A program made the translations under genes and the position numbers. The notes under the pieces were generated by a model that saw only the letters and a program-made list of their open reading frames with translations, searched no databases and was not told where the DNA came from. From Termitomyces sp. T153 (taxonomy: Eukaryota; Basidiomycota; Agaricomycetes; Agaricales; Lyophyllaceae), in contig JACKQL020000004.1 of NCBI GenBank assembly GCA_018296165.2, positions 806,001 through 870,000 of the forward strand: a stretch of DNA of 64,000 nucleotides, read 5' to 3'. Positions 45,709-57,896 of this stretch are shown piece by piece (the stretch's first letter is position 1; every line of letters starts with the position of its first letter).

Positions 45709-46305
45709 ATGAAGTCCATCTTGATGATCTCACTGTCTCTATTCGCAATTCTCCACATTCCATCAGCTTCTGCCGCACCCATGAACTCTGCTGCATCGCT
45801 AGAAAAAAGGTGACGATCGCTACCAACTTAGATCATTTTCTCTAAGCTTATACAAATTTCAAAATAGTGCCGTCGATAAGGCTATATCGTACATCAAGGG
45901 CCTCATGCGAACCTCAACCCTTCCTGCTTCTACAGCGGCTACACTACGCATAAAACCACGGGAGAGAAGCAGCAAGCACAGTATTATCTCACTGAGCATT
46001 GGATCGGGAAAAAGGATACGAAAGTTCCTTATAACTGTCGCGTTATAAACGAGGTTGTCAGTAACTTCGCGAAAGCGAACGCTGCTCATATCAACGATTG
46101 GAGCGGAGTATCCAAAGCGTTCGCAGAATCGGTCTCTGGAAAGGTATACGTACTTTTGGGACAGACAGTCAATTCCAATTCGATCTGGTCAAAGGATGAG
46201 AAGCCAGCTTTGAAGGAGAATACGAGGGTCACTGAGGTGGAGGTCTGGAGAATAGAGCGTAACGGTCAACTAAAGAAGACAGATGAGACGAAGGCAACGC
46301 TGTAG
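45709..46305 (+). pseudogene. Small secreted protein gene broken by an 11-bp insertion
   Basis: Exon 1 (45709-45809) encodes a clear signal peptide MKSILMISLSLFAILHIPSA ending ASA/AP, then SLEKR, a Kex2-like dibasic site. A 58-bp intron (GTGACG...AATAG, 45810-45867) leads to exon 2, read as SAVDKAISYIKGL. There the frame is lost. The rest of exon 2 is open in another frame to a stop at 46303-46305 and reads as good protein: NPSCFYSGYTTHKTTGEKQQ, then DWSGVSKAFAESVSGKVYVL and EKPALKENTRVTEVEVW. The shift is explained by 11 bp at about 45905-45915 between two CCTC words. The pattern FYSG...W..(A)SxAFAExxSGxVYV resembles a family of small secreted proteins in fungi, but I cannot name it. Recent loss of a secreted, possibly effector-like protein, or an assembly error. 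Confidence 0.6.
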
Positions 46306-46976
46306 TAGTTTTCCGAGTCGCTGGACAATGCCATGAATATACATTGATGTCGGAGAATTCACGGTCTCGGTAAAGCTGTTCAAACGGCTTTACCAAGTTA
46401 AGTAGCATTGAACTATAAGTCACGGCTGTGTGAATAATACTGTGTTATTTTCAAATATAACTGCTCACGAGTATCAGTAAGACCTTACCCGAGAAGTCAG
46501 AGATAGTTCAGGAGAGCAAGCACGTCCAGTGGTGGCTCGACGACGCGTCAAGCCTGAGGCGCTTGTCATTCAAGGATAGTATGACAAGCCTCGGTTCACT
46601 TGTTGCCTAGTTGGAGTTCCAACAGGTTATGGGCTGCTGCTGAGTACACTACTTGATGAAGTACTGTGCTTGTTGGAACCCATTTTTTTCTCTCCATCAA
46701 TCTTAATTGGAGTTGCCCTCCAATTGCTCCTCTTGTTGGTGATATCTGCCTGTGCCTGGCACTCTTGTCCTATCTCTGGAAAGGTCATGTCTGCTATTGT
46801 TTTTGGAAAGTCTCAAAATCAAAGCCTTGTCTTGCACTTTCTCCCACTACCACAGGATGCTCACTACCAATGCTGCTGCTGCACTTATCTGTGCTGTATC
46901 CATCCATGGAGTGGACAGGAAACATGATAGATTCAGCCATGGATCACTCATGGCCAACCTTGTGAAATGGGCAAAG
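46306..46976. other. Edge of CpG-poor block 3
   Basis: 3' flank of the preceding gene. CpG is frequent to about 46585 (a cluster CTCGACGACGCGTCAAG at 46535-46552) and then nearly absent. From 46600 on the text looks like decayed transposon without recognisable motif. Confidence 0.4.
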
Positions 46977-49405
46977 TATAAGGGGACAACTCTGTTAGGT
47001 AACCCTAATGAGTAACTCTGACTCTACCTAGCCTTGATCATAGGGACAGCATCATCTCTAGCATTACAAACCAACTGGTGCCAAGCCCCTACACCCTCCA
47101 GATAGAAGTAGTCAGCCCTTCATAGTCATCAGACCCTATTTCCCCTTTTGATGTATTGTTAGTAATTACTGCTTAGCATGCCTGGGCCATTATCACATAT
47201 AGCATTAGTCATAGCATAGTCATGGATGTAGTATAAAAGCTGGTCAGCAGGATAGAATATCCTCTGACCAAACAATAACAGTGCTCTCCTGGTTTATACA
47301 TCAAACCAACTGTAAGAATCCCAGCATCACTACTTGTGCTTGGCTTGCTGTGCTTGCCCCTTGCCTGACGCTTGCCCCTTGCCTGACTCTTAGCTGCCTT
47401 GTCCTCCTTTACATGCTTGTTGCTTGTGCTTGCCTGCTCTTGCCAGGTTCACCCATGGAGCATTCATTCCACTTACAGCTTGTTCAGTCCCTATGCTGTC
47501 CACATCTCTAGCCCACAGCAATCAACCTATTACCTACTTTGGCCTCACCCTAACTTCAAGGCTCTATGTTGTCCTCTGTTGCTTTGTCCAATCTTGCAGA
47601 CACTATTGAGAGACTGCTAACTCTCATGGCAGGACTTGGGAGCAGACTAGTGGCACTCAAGTCTGGTTATATGCCCATGCCTGTTGCCACTGTTTGCACT
47701 TGCCTGCTCTTGCTGGGTTCATCCATGGAGCATTCATTCCCCTTACACAAAGGCTCTCAAAATCCACCTTGCCCTGCTGAGACTCAGGTCTTATGTGGTT
47801 GCCCCACTTATAGGAACTTACAATGCCAGTAGCAAACCTATTGCCTATCAGAACTGGACTATGAATGACAATCTTTCTCACACTAACATCCTCACAGTGC
47901 TCAATGAATACAAGTACAAGGGACTAGACAAGACAAAGACAGCTGCAGATCTCTATGCACAGGTCAAAGCTTGAGCAGAAGGTGAGGGACCTGTACAAAT
48001 GATATTCCTCATACAGGAAGTACTGAGGATACAGTGCTCATCTAGCTAGTTGCTCATAGTAAGCAGGAAGTAGAACAGCAACATTGTAGAACACATATTT
48101 GCAATCTGTGCCTTTGACAAGGACCTCTTCAAGTGTGTAGTACTACTTAACAGCTTGAATAGCCCACAGTACAAACCAATTCAGGCACAGATATCTTGTG
48201 GCCTTGCAGATTTGACAAAAAAAATACCATATACTTCTGACAACATTCAAAAGCTCCTTGAGACTGTCCAGAACCTCACCAACCTGAAATTCCCAGGCAT
48301 TGGCCTATCTATTGACACCACATTTGCTGCTAGAATGCATGGGCAGTTCAGATCATTGAAAATGTGGCTGCCTGGTCACAATCACCCTGCAGGGTCAAAA
48401 TGCTGTACCACATGTCTTACTTGAGGATAGTTGTATGGGGGAATGAGGCTCCCTACTGTGCACACCCAGATGGTGCAATGGAAAGACAAGGTGTCAATGC
48501 TGCCTGGAATGCTGCACACATGGCAGCTGCAAAGACAACAACACCAGCAAACATGAAAGCCAAGAATATCAAGGTCTACACTCAGCTAATTGGACTGAAA
48601 GGGAATGTCTATCTTGTGGAGGAGGGGGATCTTGACAAACTCCAGACACTAAGCAATAGTTCAACACCTGCTAGCTTTGCTGGATTGGCTGCCAATGACA
48701 TCAAATGGGAGGGGTGGATGGTGTCTGCTGAGGAGGAGGAGGAGGAACCAATTTATTCCAAAACCTCAGTTGACTAGATGGAACACTCAGGCAGTGTCAA
48801 CAATGATTCAATCAAAATTGCCTCACTTAACCAGAATACTAAAACAATCCTGTTGGCCATAGACAATTTCCCATTCTTTGTGGATTCTGGAGCAACTGTG
48901 CACATTTTCCTATATAAATCTGACTTCTTGACTCTACAACCTATAGCACCTCAAGCTGTGAAGGAAGTTGGAGGATCTGCCATCTCTGCATGTGGAATCA
49001 GCAACATCAAACTACACACAGCCAAAGGGAATGTACTCTCACTCAAAAGAGCATGATATGTCCCAAACTCCACCATACATCTTATCTCCATGAACTGCAT
49101 CTCAATTGACCATTGCACCTACTTCAAATTCAACAAAGAAGGAGTCCAAATCATTGACTCAGTCATGGAGACCATGGTTGTGAAGGGCCCACTTTTGCCA
49201 AAGAAAGGATTATATTCCATTGACCTATCCAACACCACTGTTGAGCATGCCTCCACAATCCATCAAGGAGCTGATATAGAAACATAGCACCATTGTCTAG
49301 GACATGCAAACTACCAAGCTATCCTACAATTAGCCCATGATCACAAGATCAAAGGTGTGGTCACCCCTCTCTATTGCCTGCCACCTAAGTGTGACAGTTG
49401 TACCA
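46977..49405 (+). mobile_element. Ty1/copia element, 5' part
   Basis: The 5' LTR (46977-47476) is homologous to the copia LTRs at 6643 and 8470; its TG start has become TA. The internal region encodes in broken frames a leader/gag (ADTIERLLTLMAGLGSRLVA; MNDNLSHTNILTVLNEYKYK; a CCTTCLT remnant of the zinc knuckle), a copia protease (FPFFVDSGATVHI, about 48867-48905) and the start of integrase (HHCLGHANYQAILQLA and a CDSC zinc remnant, about 49288-49400). The integrase core, reverse transcriptase and 3' LTR are missing: a minus-strand gypsy segment begins at about 49406. Gag frames are still fairly open, but several stops show it is inactive. Confidence 0.75.
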
Positions 49406-50474
49406 ATGCAGCTTTTGCCTCCTCCTGAGCCCTCTTTATCCTGTCCACAAACTCATTGACAGAATCATTCTCAGAGGGGTATGCTCAAGGTTCAAATCCC
49501 ATATGAGGATGTCTGCCAGTGTCCAGGAAGAATGAGGTCACCTGAGTGGAAGAGTGAACATGATTGTTATACTGGAACTCAGCATCTGGAAGGAGCTCAT
49601 CCCATTCATCTTGCCTCTCACTGTAAAACAGGCAAAGATACTGCTCCAGTTCCTGATTAACATGTTCTGTTTGTCCATCTGACTGAGGGTGATAGGCAGT
49701 GGTGGTGTGGAGCTTCACTCCAAGCAGATGGTACAGTTCTCAAGTAAATTCTGCCACAAACTGAGAGCCTCAATCAGACACATACTCATCAGACAGACCA
49801 TAGAGCTTCTAGACATTCTTCCAATACAGAATAGCTGCTCCCATGGCTGAGTAGGTAGTGTGGGTAGGAATGAAGTGGGTTCATTTACCATAAAGGTCCA
49901 CTACTACTATTACAGCATCATACCCATGAGCATCTGGGAGTTCAACAATGAAGTCCACTGAAGCAATGCTCCAACAAGCAGCTGGAATAGAGAGAGCATG
50001 GAGCTGACCCATGGGTGACTGGTGGTGAGGCTTGGTGCAGAGACAGAGGTCACAGGTGCTGGTATAGGTGCCTATGTACTGGGACATCTGAGGCCACCAG
50101 TATTTCTGAAGTACCAGCTCCAGTGTCTTCCACCTTCCAGAATGTCTGGCTACTCAAGAGTCATGGTGTTGCTCTACAATGTGTCAGCAAAGTTCTGGAA
50201 TGTTAGGCATATAGATGCCTCCTGAAGACCCTACTCATCTGCATGCATGGACTGAACTCCACTTGCTCATCAAGTGCATACAGCCTGCACAGCCTGAGCA
50301 ACTGCATCCCTTTTGTGCACCCTCTTGGTTCCCTCTTCAGATGTCTCTGAGGATGTTTGCCTCATCCCCTTGGACCACAATCCCTTTTAGAGCATGGATA
50401 GTAAAAAGAGCTCTGGCTTGAGGAGGACAATGTTGTCATTATTCCCTGCCCCAGTGCCATGGTCAGCCTGCCTA
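49406..50474 (-). mobile_element. Inverted gypsy chromovirus integrase segment
   Basis: Minus-strand part of a chromovirus integrase: zinc-binding part and start near 50090 (YIGTYTSTCDLCLCTKPHHQ), core DFIVELPDAHGYDAVIVVVD, LHTTTAYHPQSDGQTEHVNQ and NNHVHSSTQVTSFFLDTGRH. It ends in the region before the chromodomain at 49406. From about 49483 to 50079 it looks identical to 62181-62777, stop codons included, then differs strongly on both sides. No LTR is attached. Inactive. Confidence 0.75.
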
Positions 50475-50608
50475 GACTGTCAGGGAATGTCCCATTTCCT
50501 CCTCCAGTTCTTGTTGGATTCCCCCCATTATGGTTTTCCTTCATTCTCCTTCCTTTTCCCTATCTATTGATCCTAGTTTCAGCCCTCATGGTGCACTGGT
50601 TCTCTGTC
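50475..50608 (+). repeat. Short dispersed repeat
   Basis: Text such as CCAGTTCTTGTTGGATTCCC and TTTTCCTTCATTCTCCTTCC recurs in inverted orientation at 28437-28565. The end CACTGGTTCTCTGTCTGT is shared as well. Class unknown. Confidence 0.45.
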
Positions 50609-50631
50609 TGTAATCTATAGTATATGCAATG

Positions 50632-50665
50632 ACTCCTGGGAAAGTGGCTGTGCACCTATTATATG
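50632..50665 (+). repeat. 34-bp direct repeat, left copy
   Basis: Begins ACTCCTGGGAAAGTGGCTG and ends CCTATTATATG, identical to 57863-57896, with similar text (TCTATARTATATG) before both. The two copies flank the Helitron-coding region and may be part of its ends. Confidence 0.6.
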
Positions 50666-51876
50666 GGATGATGAACCTTAAGAAACTGGGTTCCATCAAT
50701 TCTTATGTAATGCTTATGTAAAATTATGTAAGTAGGCTGGCTTCAAATTTTTGGCCAGTTCCTTGGAAAGATCAATTGATCATATAAACATCAAAAACAT
50801 CGCACTAAATCTCTCTTTCTTCCTGAAAACTGAAGCTTCCAACATTGTCTCTGCTTTGATACTGTGAGAAAAGGCTTTGATTGGCTTGATAGACTTTCCT
50901 GAAGAGGCTTCACTTACTTGGCCATGTATTACTCTACTACTGAGTGTCATCTCCAATCACTGATCTAACTGATAACCAGATCTTCACTATTACATCTTTT
51001 ATCAGGCTATTTCTTAGCATTGAGTAGCTTTCTGTCCTTGAGGTGGGCCTTCTTTTCTTTGCCTAATTGTCTGATGGCTGATTTTGATAGTGTATAGAAG
51101 CTGAATTTCTTATGTATACTTCTTTTCTGAGAGTCATTTCTATTGACTGATCATGACTGAAAACAGACTTCACTGCAGTCTTTATCAGGCTCTTTTTCTG
51201 TGCATTCAGTAGCTTTGCAGGTATGCTTTCTCTAGGTTTGTCTGACAGCTGATGTTTACAACTTATGAGCAGTATCTGTTTTTTTTCAAGCAGCTATTGG
51301 TTGTCTATTTTCAAGGTAAATATCTTTTTCTGGGCTAAAAGTTAATCTTCATGTTCTCTCAGTAGAATCTTTGATCTTATCCTCACATCATATTTGAGCC
51401 ATTCTATATGTGGCTCTCACTCAGGTAAGAATATTTCTTGATTATTGAAGCCTGTATTTGACTGATAATTTGGTAATTTCTGCTTTCTGTGCTTGACTGC
51501 TGTTATCCTTCAGTTTTGCACAGTTGCTAGGTATGTGTTCCTTATTTTTCTCATCCATAAGGTTCATCATTAGCTTGAATTCAGGATCAAACATTGTTTC
51601 TTATCAGCCACTTCCAATACTTTTTATCAGTCTACTTTTCAAGCCTTGATTATGTGAGTACTTATTGAATATTTTTTGATTCTTTGTTTATTGATAAAAT
51701 TCAGGCCACCTTCTACCCAGGAACTACTTAGTACTCCTAAGAGTCAAAGACAACAGTCTCACTCTCAAAGTAGACTACAATTATTGCAAATAACTGATCC
51801 TGATGATTAATGTGCAAACCAAGGTAATAGAGCTTCTTCCCATAATTTTGAACAGGTCAATGCTGCTATATCACCT
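50666..51876. other. CpG-poor region upstream of Helitron coding part
   Basis: No coding motif. Two related passages about 186 bp apart (about 50936-51090 and 51122-51260) share words such as CTTTATCAGGCT and CATTCAGTAGCTTT, so there was an internal duplication. Likely the Helitron 5' non-coding part with its promoter. Confidence 0.35.
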
Positions 51877-54800
51877 GTGCCACCTTTGCATTTTTATTCT
51901 ATAGCACAGAGTAGGAGTACTAATGCCCCCTCTATAAATGATGTTTCTTCTGGATCTTCTGAAAGACCTATGAGACTGCCAGCTATCTCTGATGACCCAT
52001 TTTCTTTGGATGCTCCTGTGGGCCAGAGTATATATATACCTCCTGCAACACATTTACCTGAGGGTTGCAATGCTCCATTGCAAAATCCTATTCCTCAGAA
52101 TAAGCCTGCTGCACCTGTTTTGAGAAGGAATCAGCATAGACATAAGAATCAAACACATATGTCCCTTGCTCCTACTGCTAATGTTGCATCTACCTCTTCT
52201 TCTGGACATAGAGGGCTCCCTCAACCAGTACACAATATCTCCAGTGGACAAGCTGATCCTGCACTGAATAACTCAGCCAGAGGAGATATTGTTTATAAAG
52301 AAATGATGTCCAACTATAATGCATCTCAAGAGCAACAAGCAATAGCAGCTTTTCAAAAGCAACAAAGACAAAGAAATATTGCTCAGGAACAGAATAGACA
52401 GAGGCTTGCTGCTCAACAATCAGATGCATTAGCTGCATTGGAGCAAGAAAGACAGAGATTCTTGGCTGAGCAAGAAGAAGCAAGATGAAGACAAGAAAGA
52501 TATGATCAGAAATCAGCAGAGGAACAAAGACTTGCTGCTTAGCAAGAGGAGGCTAGACACAGACAAGAGAGACATGAGCAAATATTAGCAGAGCAAGATC
52601 CTGAACATAGGCCTTTTGATAATGTTTTGGCTGGATTTTACAACTATGGGAGGGCCAACATATAGCTGGTTTAGAAGAAGATTTCAATGGTTTTGCTCTT
52701 CAAGATGATATTGAACTGGAAAATATTCATGCAGCCTTCAATGAAATGATGCTGCACTCTCTTAAACATTTTGAAGAACCTAGGGAAAATATGAATGATT
52801 TTGGAGAACAAGTATTTAATGGCTTGGCTCCTCAGAATGACATACCTCCTGAAGATGACTTGGAATATGTTGATCCTATTGAACATGGTCCTCAAAATGA
52901 CATACCTCATGAAGATGACTTGGATCCTGCCAGACATATACCAGCAGAACTTCCTGATGATAATCTACCAGCAGAACAACTGGAACCTCGTATTCATCCT
53001 CCTATTTCACAAATATAAGAGCCTGGACCTGTTCAGCCTATTCCCAGAGGAAGGCAGCCTTACTTGATAGAACCCCCATCTTATTATCTTGGTCCTATGA
53101 GAGTCATATGTCTACACTGTCAAGCTCTACATTTTGATGCTGAAAAGCTCACTAAGTCTACTAGAAACAATCCAAAGTTTGGAATGTGCTGCTTACAAGG
53201 CCAAGTGAATTTGCCCAGACTCAAAGATGCTCCACATGAACTACTCAGCTTACTCTATGGCCACCATCCTCTCTCTGACACTTTTAAAACATATATCCAT
53301 CAATACAATGCAGCCTTTGCATTCACATCTCTGAGAGTCAAAATTGATCATGCCATTACAAATGCTCCTGGACCATATAGCTTTAGGATCAATGGAGAAC
53401 TCCATCATCTGACAGGTGCCTTGCTTCCTATTGAAGGTAATCATCCTGTATATGCACAACTCTACTTTTATGACCACAACCAGCAATTGGCTTTTTGTCA
53501 ACAGGATAATCCCAGGTTGCATCTTCAAATAATGGCCTCTTTACAGGATATGCTTGCTAGAGTCAATCCCTTCATTGATTTATACAAGCAAGCCAGGCAG
53601 ATTATGAGAGAAGTTCCAGAAGGCCAACTACAAAGACTTTCTGTCACACTTAGAGCTGATTTTGGAGACCCATGATGCCATAATAACCCCAATGAACAGG
53701 AGGGGGTTGCAGCTGTAATTCCTGGAGATGGCTCAGAAGAACAATCAGATCATTGTGATATAGTCTTGCATTTGCATGGAGGTCAATTGAAGCAGATCAG
53801 TCATTTGCACCCATATTATACTCCATTGCATTATACCATTATGTTTCCTACTGGAGAGCCAGGATTTCACACAAATATTCACTCTCATTTTGGACCAGAG
53901 AATCAACAAAGAGCACCAAAGGTCACTCAAACTGCATATTATGCATATAGACTGCAGAGAAGGACATTAGAAGTTAATGCAGCATTACTCTGGAGTGGAA
54001 GGTTATTTCAACAATATGTTGTTGATGCATGGGCTTCAAGTGAACTAAACAAGTTGAATTGGGTTCAACACAATCAGAAGAAGATCAGAGCTGAGGTTTA
54101 TCAGGGAGTAGTAGATGCTGCTGCTGGAGATGAGACAGTTACCCCACAAAGCCATTGTGTTATTCTTCCTTCCTCCCATACTGGAAGGGAACAACAAATG
54201 CAGCAATTATTCCAGGACTCTATGGCTATCTGCAGGCATTTTAGAAAACCTGATCTCTTCTTGACTATGACTTTCAATCCAAAGTGGTCAGAAATTGAAG
54301 AAGCTTTCTTGAAGGAACCTGCAGTCAATGGAAAAAAACAAACAGCTGCTGATCAACCAGATATTGTTGCCAGAGTATTTGAACTCAGGAAAAATGCTAT
54401 GGTAAAGGAGATCAAAGAGGGTCTCTTTGGCAGCTGTGTGGCTCATGTTCATACTATTGAATTCCAAAAGAGAGGACTTCCACATATGCATATCTTGATC
54501 TTTTTCCATCATCATCATAGGATACAGAATGCAGCTGATGTAGATTCCATTGTCTCAGCTCAAATTCCAGATCCAGTTGCTCAGCCTCATTTGTATCAGG
54601 TATTGGCTTTGTTTGAATTCTTAATCCCATTACTTAAGTTTGTGATTAGGTTGTTACTACTAACATGGTCCATGGTCCATGTGGAGCTGCCAAACCCAAT
54701 GCTAAATGCATGGTAGATGGCAAATGTTCTAAAAGATACCCAAAGGAATTTCAAGAAGCTACTCAGTATGGGAAAATGGTTATCCTTAATATGCCACACC

Positions 54801-57341
54801 TGACAATGGGTGCTTTTTTGAAAAGAATGGTCATTGTTATGACAATCATGATGTTGTCCCATACAATCCTTATCTCTCAGCCAAGTATCAATGCCACATT
54901 AATGTGAAGGTCTGTGCTTCAGTAGAAGCCAACAAATACATTCACAAGTACATCTACAAAGGCCATGATAGGACCACTTTGGAAATTGCCAGAGACCAGG
55001 GAGACTAGAGGGATGAAATTAAAGAACACTTAGATGCCAGATACATTTCTGCAGCTGAAATTTGCTGGCACATCTTTGGAATTCAACATGCATGGGGAAT
55101 ATCCTCCTGTGTATCACAATAACTGTGCATTTGGAAGGCTAGCATGAAGTTTACTTCCAGGATAATGAACCTTTGAAGATTGTAGCTGCCAGGCCTAATG
55201 CAGACAAGACTGCACTTACTGCTTGGTTTGAAGCCAATGCCAGATTTCCTAATAACAACACCACTTATCAGAGCTTTCCAATCAAGTTTGTCTATGAAGC
55301 TTCTAAAAGAAGTTGGAAGGAGAGGCAAAGAGGAACAGCTATTGGAAGGATGTACTTTGCTTTACCCAGACAGAGAGAAAGGTTCTACCTTAGGATGCTC
55401 CTGACAGTTGTGATGAATGCAAAATCATGGGCTGACCTTAGGACAGTCAATGGTCACATCTATCCTACTTACAAAGAGGCATGCAAGGCCCTTGGCCTTT
55501 TGGAAGATGATGCAGAATGGAGGCAATGTATTGCTGAAGCTGCTCCAATCCAATCAGGATCAGCTCTTAGACAGCTCTTTTGCACTATACTATTTCACTG
55601 TGCTCCTACCACTCCAGAAGCTCTATGGAATGAATTCAAGCACTCTATTTGTGATGATCTTAGACACAGATTGGAGAATATCCAGCAGTACAGAGATAGA
55701 GTCTTTACCAATGAAGATGTTTATGACTATGGCCTTCATCTGATCAATGACAACTTGAAGAATTTTGGCAAGACTCTTCAAGACTTTCTCAACATGCCAG
55801 AACCCCAACAAGTTTGGAATGTAATTCCAGGTAAGCCAGCCATTGTATAGAGAATTTACTCTAGGACTGATCAAACAATTTTAGGGAATAGACTTTTGCA
55901 AGAAGAAACAGATTATGATGTTGAGGAGTTGAAGAGAAGGGTGAATGAAAACAAGGCCAGGTTTAATGGTGAACAACTGGGGGCCTTCAATGAAGTTATG
56001 GACTCTGTGGACAACAACTTGGGCAAGATGATATTCATTCACAGTGCAGGTGGATGTGGCAAAACATTTGTCTGCAACACTTTAGCTTCTGCTGTTCAGT
56101 TCAATGGAGATGTAGCATTATGTGTAGCATCATCTGGGATTGCTGCCTTATTGCTGGAGGGTGGTAGAACTGCACATTCAAGGTTCAAAATCCCCATTCC
56201 TGCTCTAGATACATCCATTGCCAATATCAAAAGAGGAACTCAGTTGTCTCAACTCTTACTCCAGACCAAAGTTGTCATTTGGGATGAAGTCCCAATGCAA
56301 CACAAAAATGCCATTGACTCTGTGGATCAAGGATTCAGAGACATCCTGGAAAAGGATGTGCCTTTTGGTGGAGTGACTGTGGTGTTTGGAGGAGATTTTT
56401 GGCAAACTCTTCCAGTTATTCAACAAGGACTCAGGCAGCAGATGATTGCTGCTTCATTCAAAAGAGGAAGACTTTGGGATCAGATTCAAGTTCACTACTT
56501 GGTTCAAAACATGAGATTGGATCAGACTCCCAATAATGCTGCTCATGCAGCATGGTTGTTAGATGTTGGTGCTCAAAAAAATCTTGGGCCTGGAGAGACA
56601 GTACAACTTCCTGCAACTATGATCTGTGATGACAGTTCTATCAAAGGATTAATCTCTTCCACTTATCCTCATATTAATCACTATTAAGATGATCAGTATT
56701 ACCTGGACCAAACCATTCTTTCTGGCAAGAACTCTGATATAGAGGATATCAACTCAGAGGTTCTGCAGAGATATCTAGGAGAAGAGAAGGTTATGCAGAG
56801 TGCAGACTCTGTCATGTCTAATGATGGAAATGTTAATGACCTGACATTGTATCCAATGGAATACCTCAACTCTTTGAAAGCCAGTAATTTTCCTTTGGCT
56901 AAATTGGCTCTGAAGATTGGTATTCCTGTCATGCTTCTCAGAAATCTGGATACAACTAAAGGACCTTGCAATGGGACAAGAATGATTGTCACCCACATCA
57001 GCACTAGAGTTCTCAGATGTCAGATCATCAGTGGGGATGTCAAGTTTAGCATGTTGGATTGGACCTTTGATTAGGAGTTTTTGCACATGGCCAACTTTAT
57101 GTTGCACTCTCTCAGTGCACATTAGGAGATCATATCAAAGTGATTTTGGACCTAGAAAACACATCAAGAAAGACTACAAATATTGTCTATCAAGAAATCC
57201 TGAATGGTTTACAAATGTAAGTGTGACTTTTGTTGGATTCAGGCAACAAATTGCTAACTTCTATGAACTTCAGCACGTAATGTATATAGTTGGACCATGT
57301 AGTATAGATATTCTCAATGGTTTACAAATGTAAGTGTGACC
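51877..57341 (+). mobile_element. Helitron with Rep and PIF1-type helicase, decayed
   Basis: Remnants of a Rep-helicase in order. An N-terminal Gln/Glu coiled coil (51877-52600) is followed by a CLHCQALHFDAEKL zinc-like part (53108 on). Then the Helitron-like N domain (HPYYTPLHYTIMFPTGEPGF, 53810-53870; DLFLTMTFNPKWSEI, 54252-54296), the HUH motif GLPHMHILIF (about 54477-54506), a likely intron or insertion at 54600-54665, and the two catalytic tyrosines in NKYIHKYIYKG (about 54928-54960). The PIF1/RRM3-like helicase (55896-57100) has IHSAGGCGKTFVCNTL (Walker A), VVIWDEVPM (Walker B) and VVFGGDFWQTLP. Helitrons move by rolling-circle strand transfer. Stops such as TGA at 52486 and 53673 and several shifts make it inactive; the helicase ORF1 of 263 codons is still open. 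Confidence 0.85.
57203..57340 (+). repeat. 25-bp direct repeat at the Helitron 3' coding end
   Basis: AATGGTTTACAAATGTAAG and the six following bases occur at 57203-57227 and 57316-57340, a period of 113 bp. The second copy ends the part that resembles the helicase C-terminus. Confidence 0.6.
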
Positions 57342-57514
57342 ATTTAAATAATTGCTTGGTTAGTACTAACTTTTATAATCTTCAGCATCTCTAATATATA
57401 CCAGTGGAAATTGTAGTATTTTGTTAATAATATAATATAGATACATGATTTGTTTATACATAAAATCTCAGTGTATTGAATTGTAAGAGAAAAGCAAGAC
57501 TTAGTCAACAAAAT

Positions 57515-57800
57515 ACAAAGACCTAACCAAATGAAGTGAGGTTGGGTCTAGGACTGAGCATTAAGTTTGAAATACAAGGATGTAACTGAACAAAGTGAGT
57601 TTAGGTCTGAGATGAAGCATTGAATAGAATATTGAGGACCTAACCTCACTTCATTTGGTTAGGTCTGGGACTTAGCATTGAGTTGGAAATACAAAGACCT
57701 AACTGAACAAAGTGAGGTTGGGTCTGGGACTTAACATTGAGAAGCATTGAGTAGAATATTGAGGACCTAACCGAATGAAGTGAGGTTGGGTCTAGGATAA
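57515..57800. repeat. Minisatellite-like array with one inverted unit
   Basis: Units built on GACCTAACYRAAYRAAGTGA followed by GGTTGGGTCTRGGAC and a GCATTGAGT link occur about four times (near 57520, 57590, 57690, 57765). At about 57640-57668 the word is present inverted (CCTAACCTCACTTCATTTGG), so this strand can form long hairpins. A related single word lies at 58507-58528. Confidence 0.65.
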
Positions 57801-57862
57801 AGCAAGAGCTACAGGCTCATGCCTTTAGCATGGACCATAGCTTGTCTATAATATATGGGACA

Positions 57863-57896
57863 ACTCCTGGGAAAGTGGCTGTGCACCTATTATATG
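57863..57896 (+). repeat. 34-bp direct repeat, right copy
   Basis: Identical to 50632-50665. It lies 0.5 kb after the last Helitron coding text, just beyond the minisatellite. Confidence 0.6.

Noticed and set aside
57515..57800. CCTAACC words as telomeric repeat
   Set aside because: The units are about 60 bp with other sequence between the CCTAACC words; not a tandem TTAGGG/CCCTAA array.
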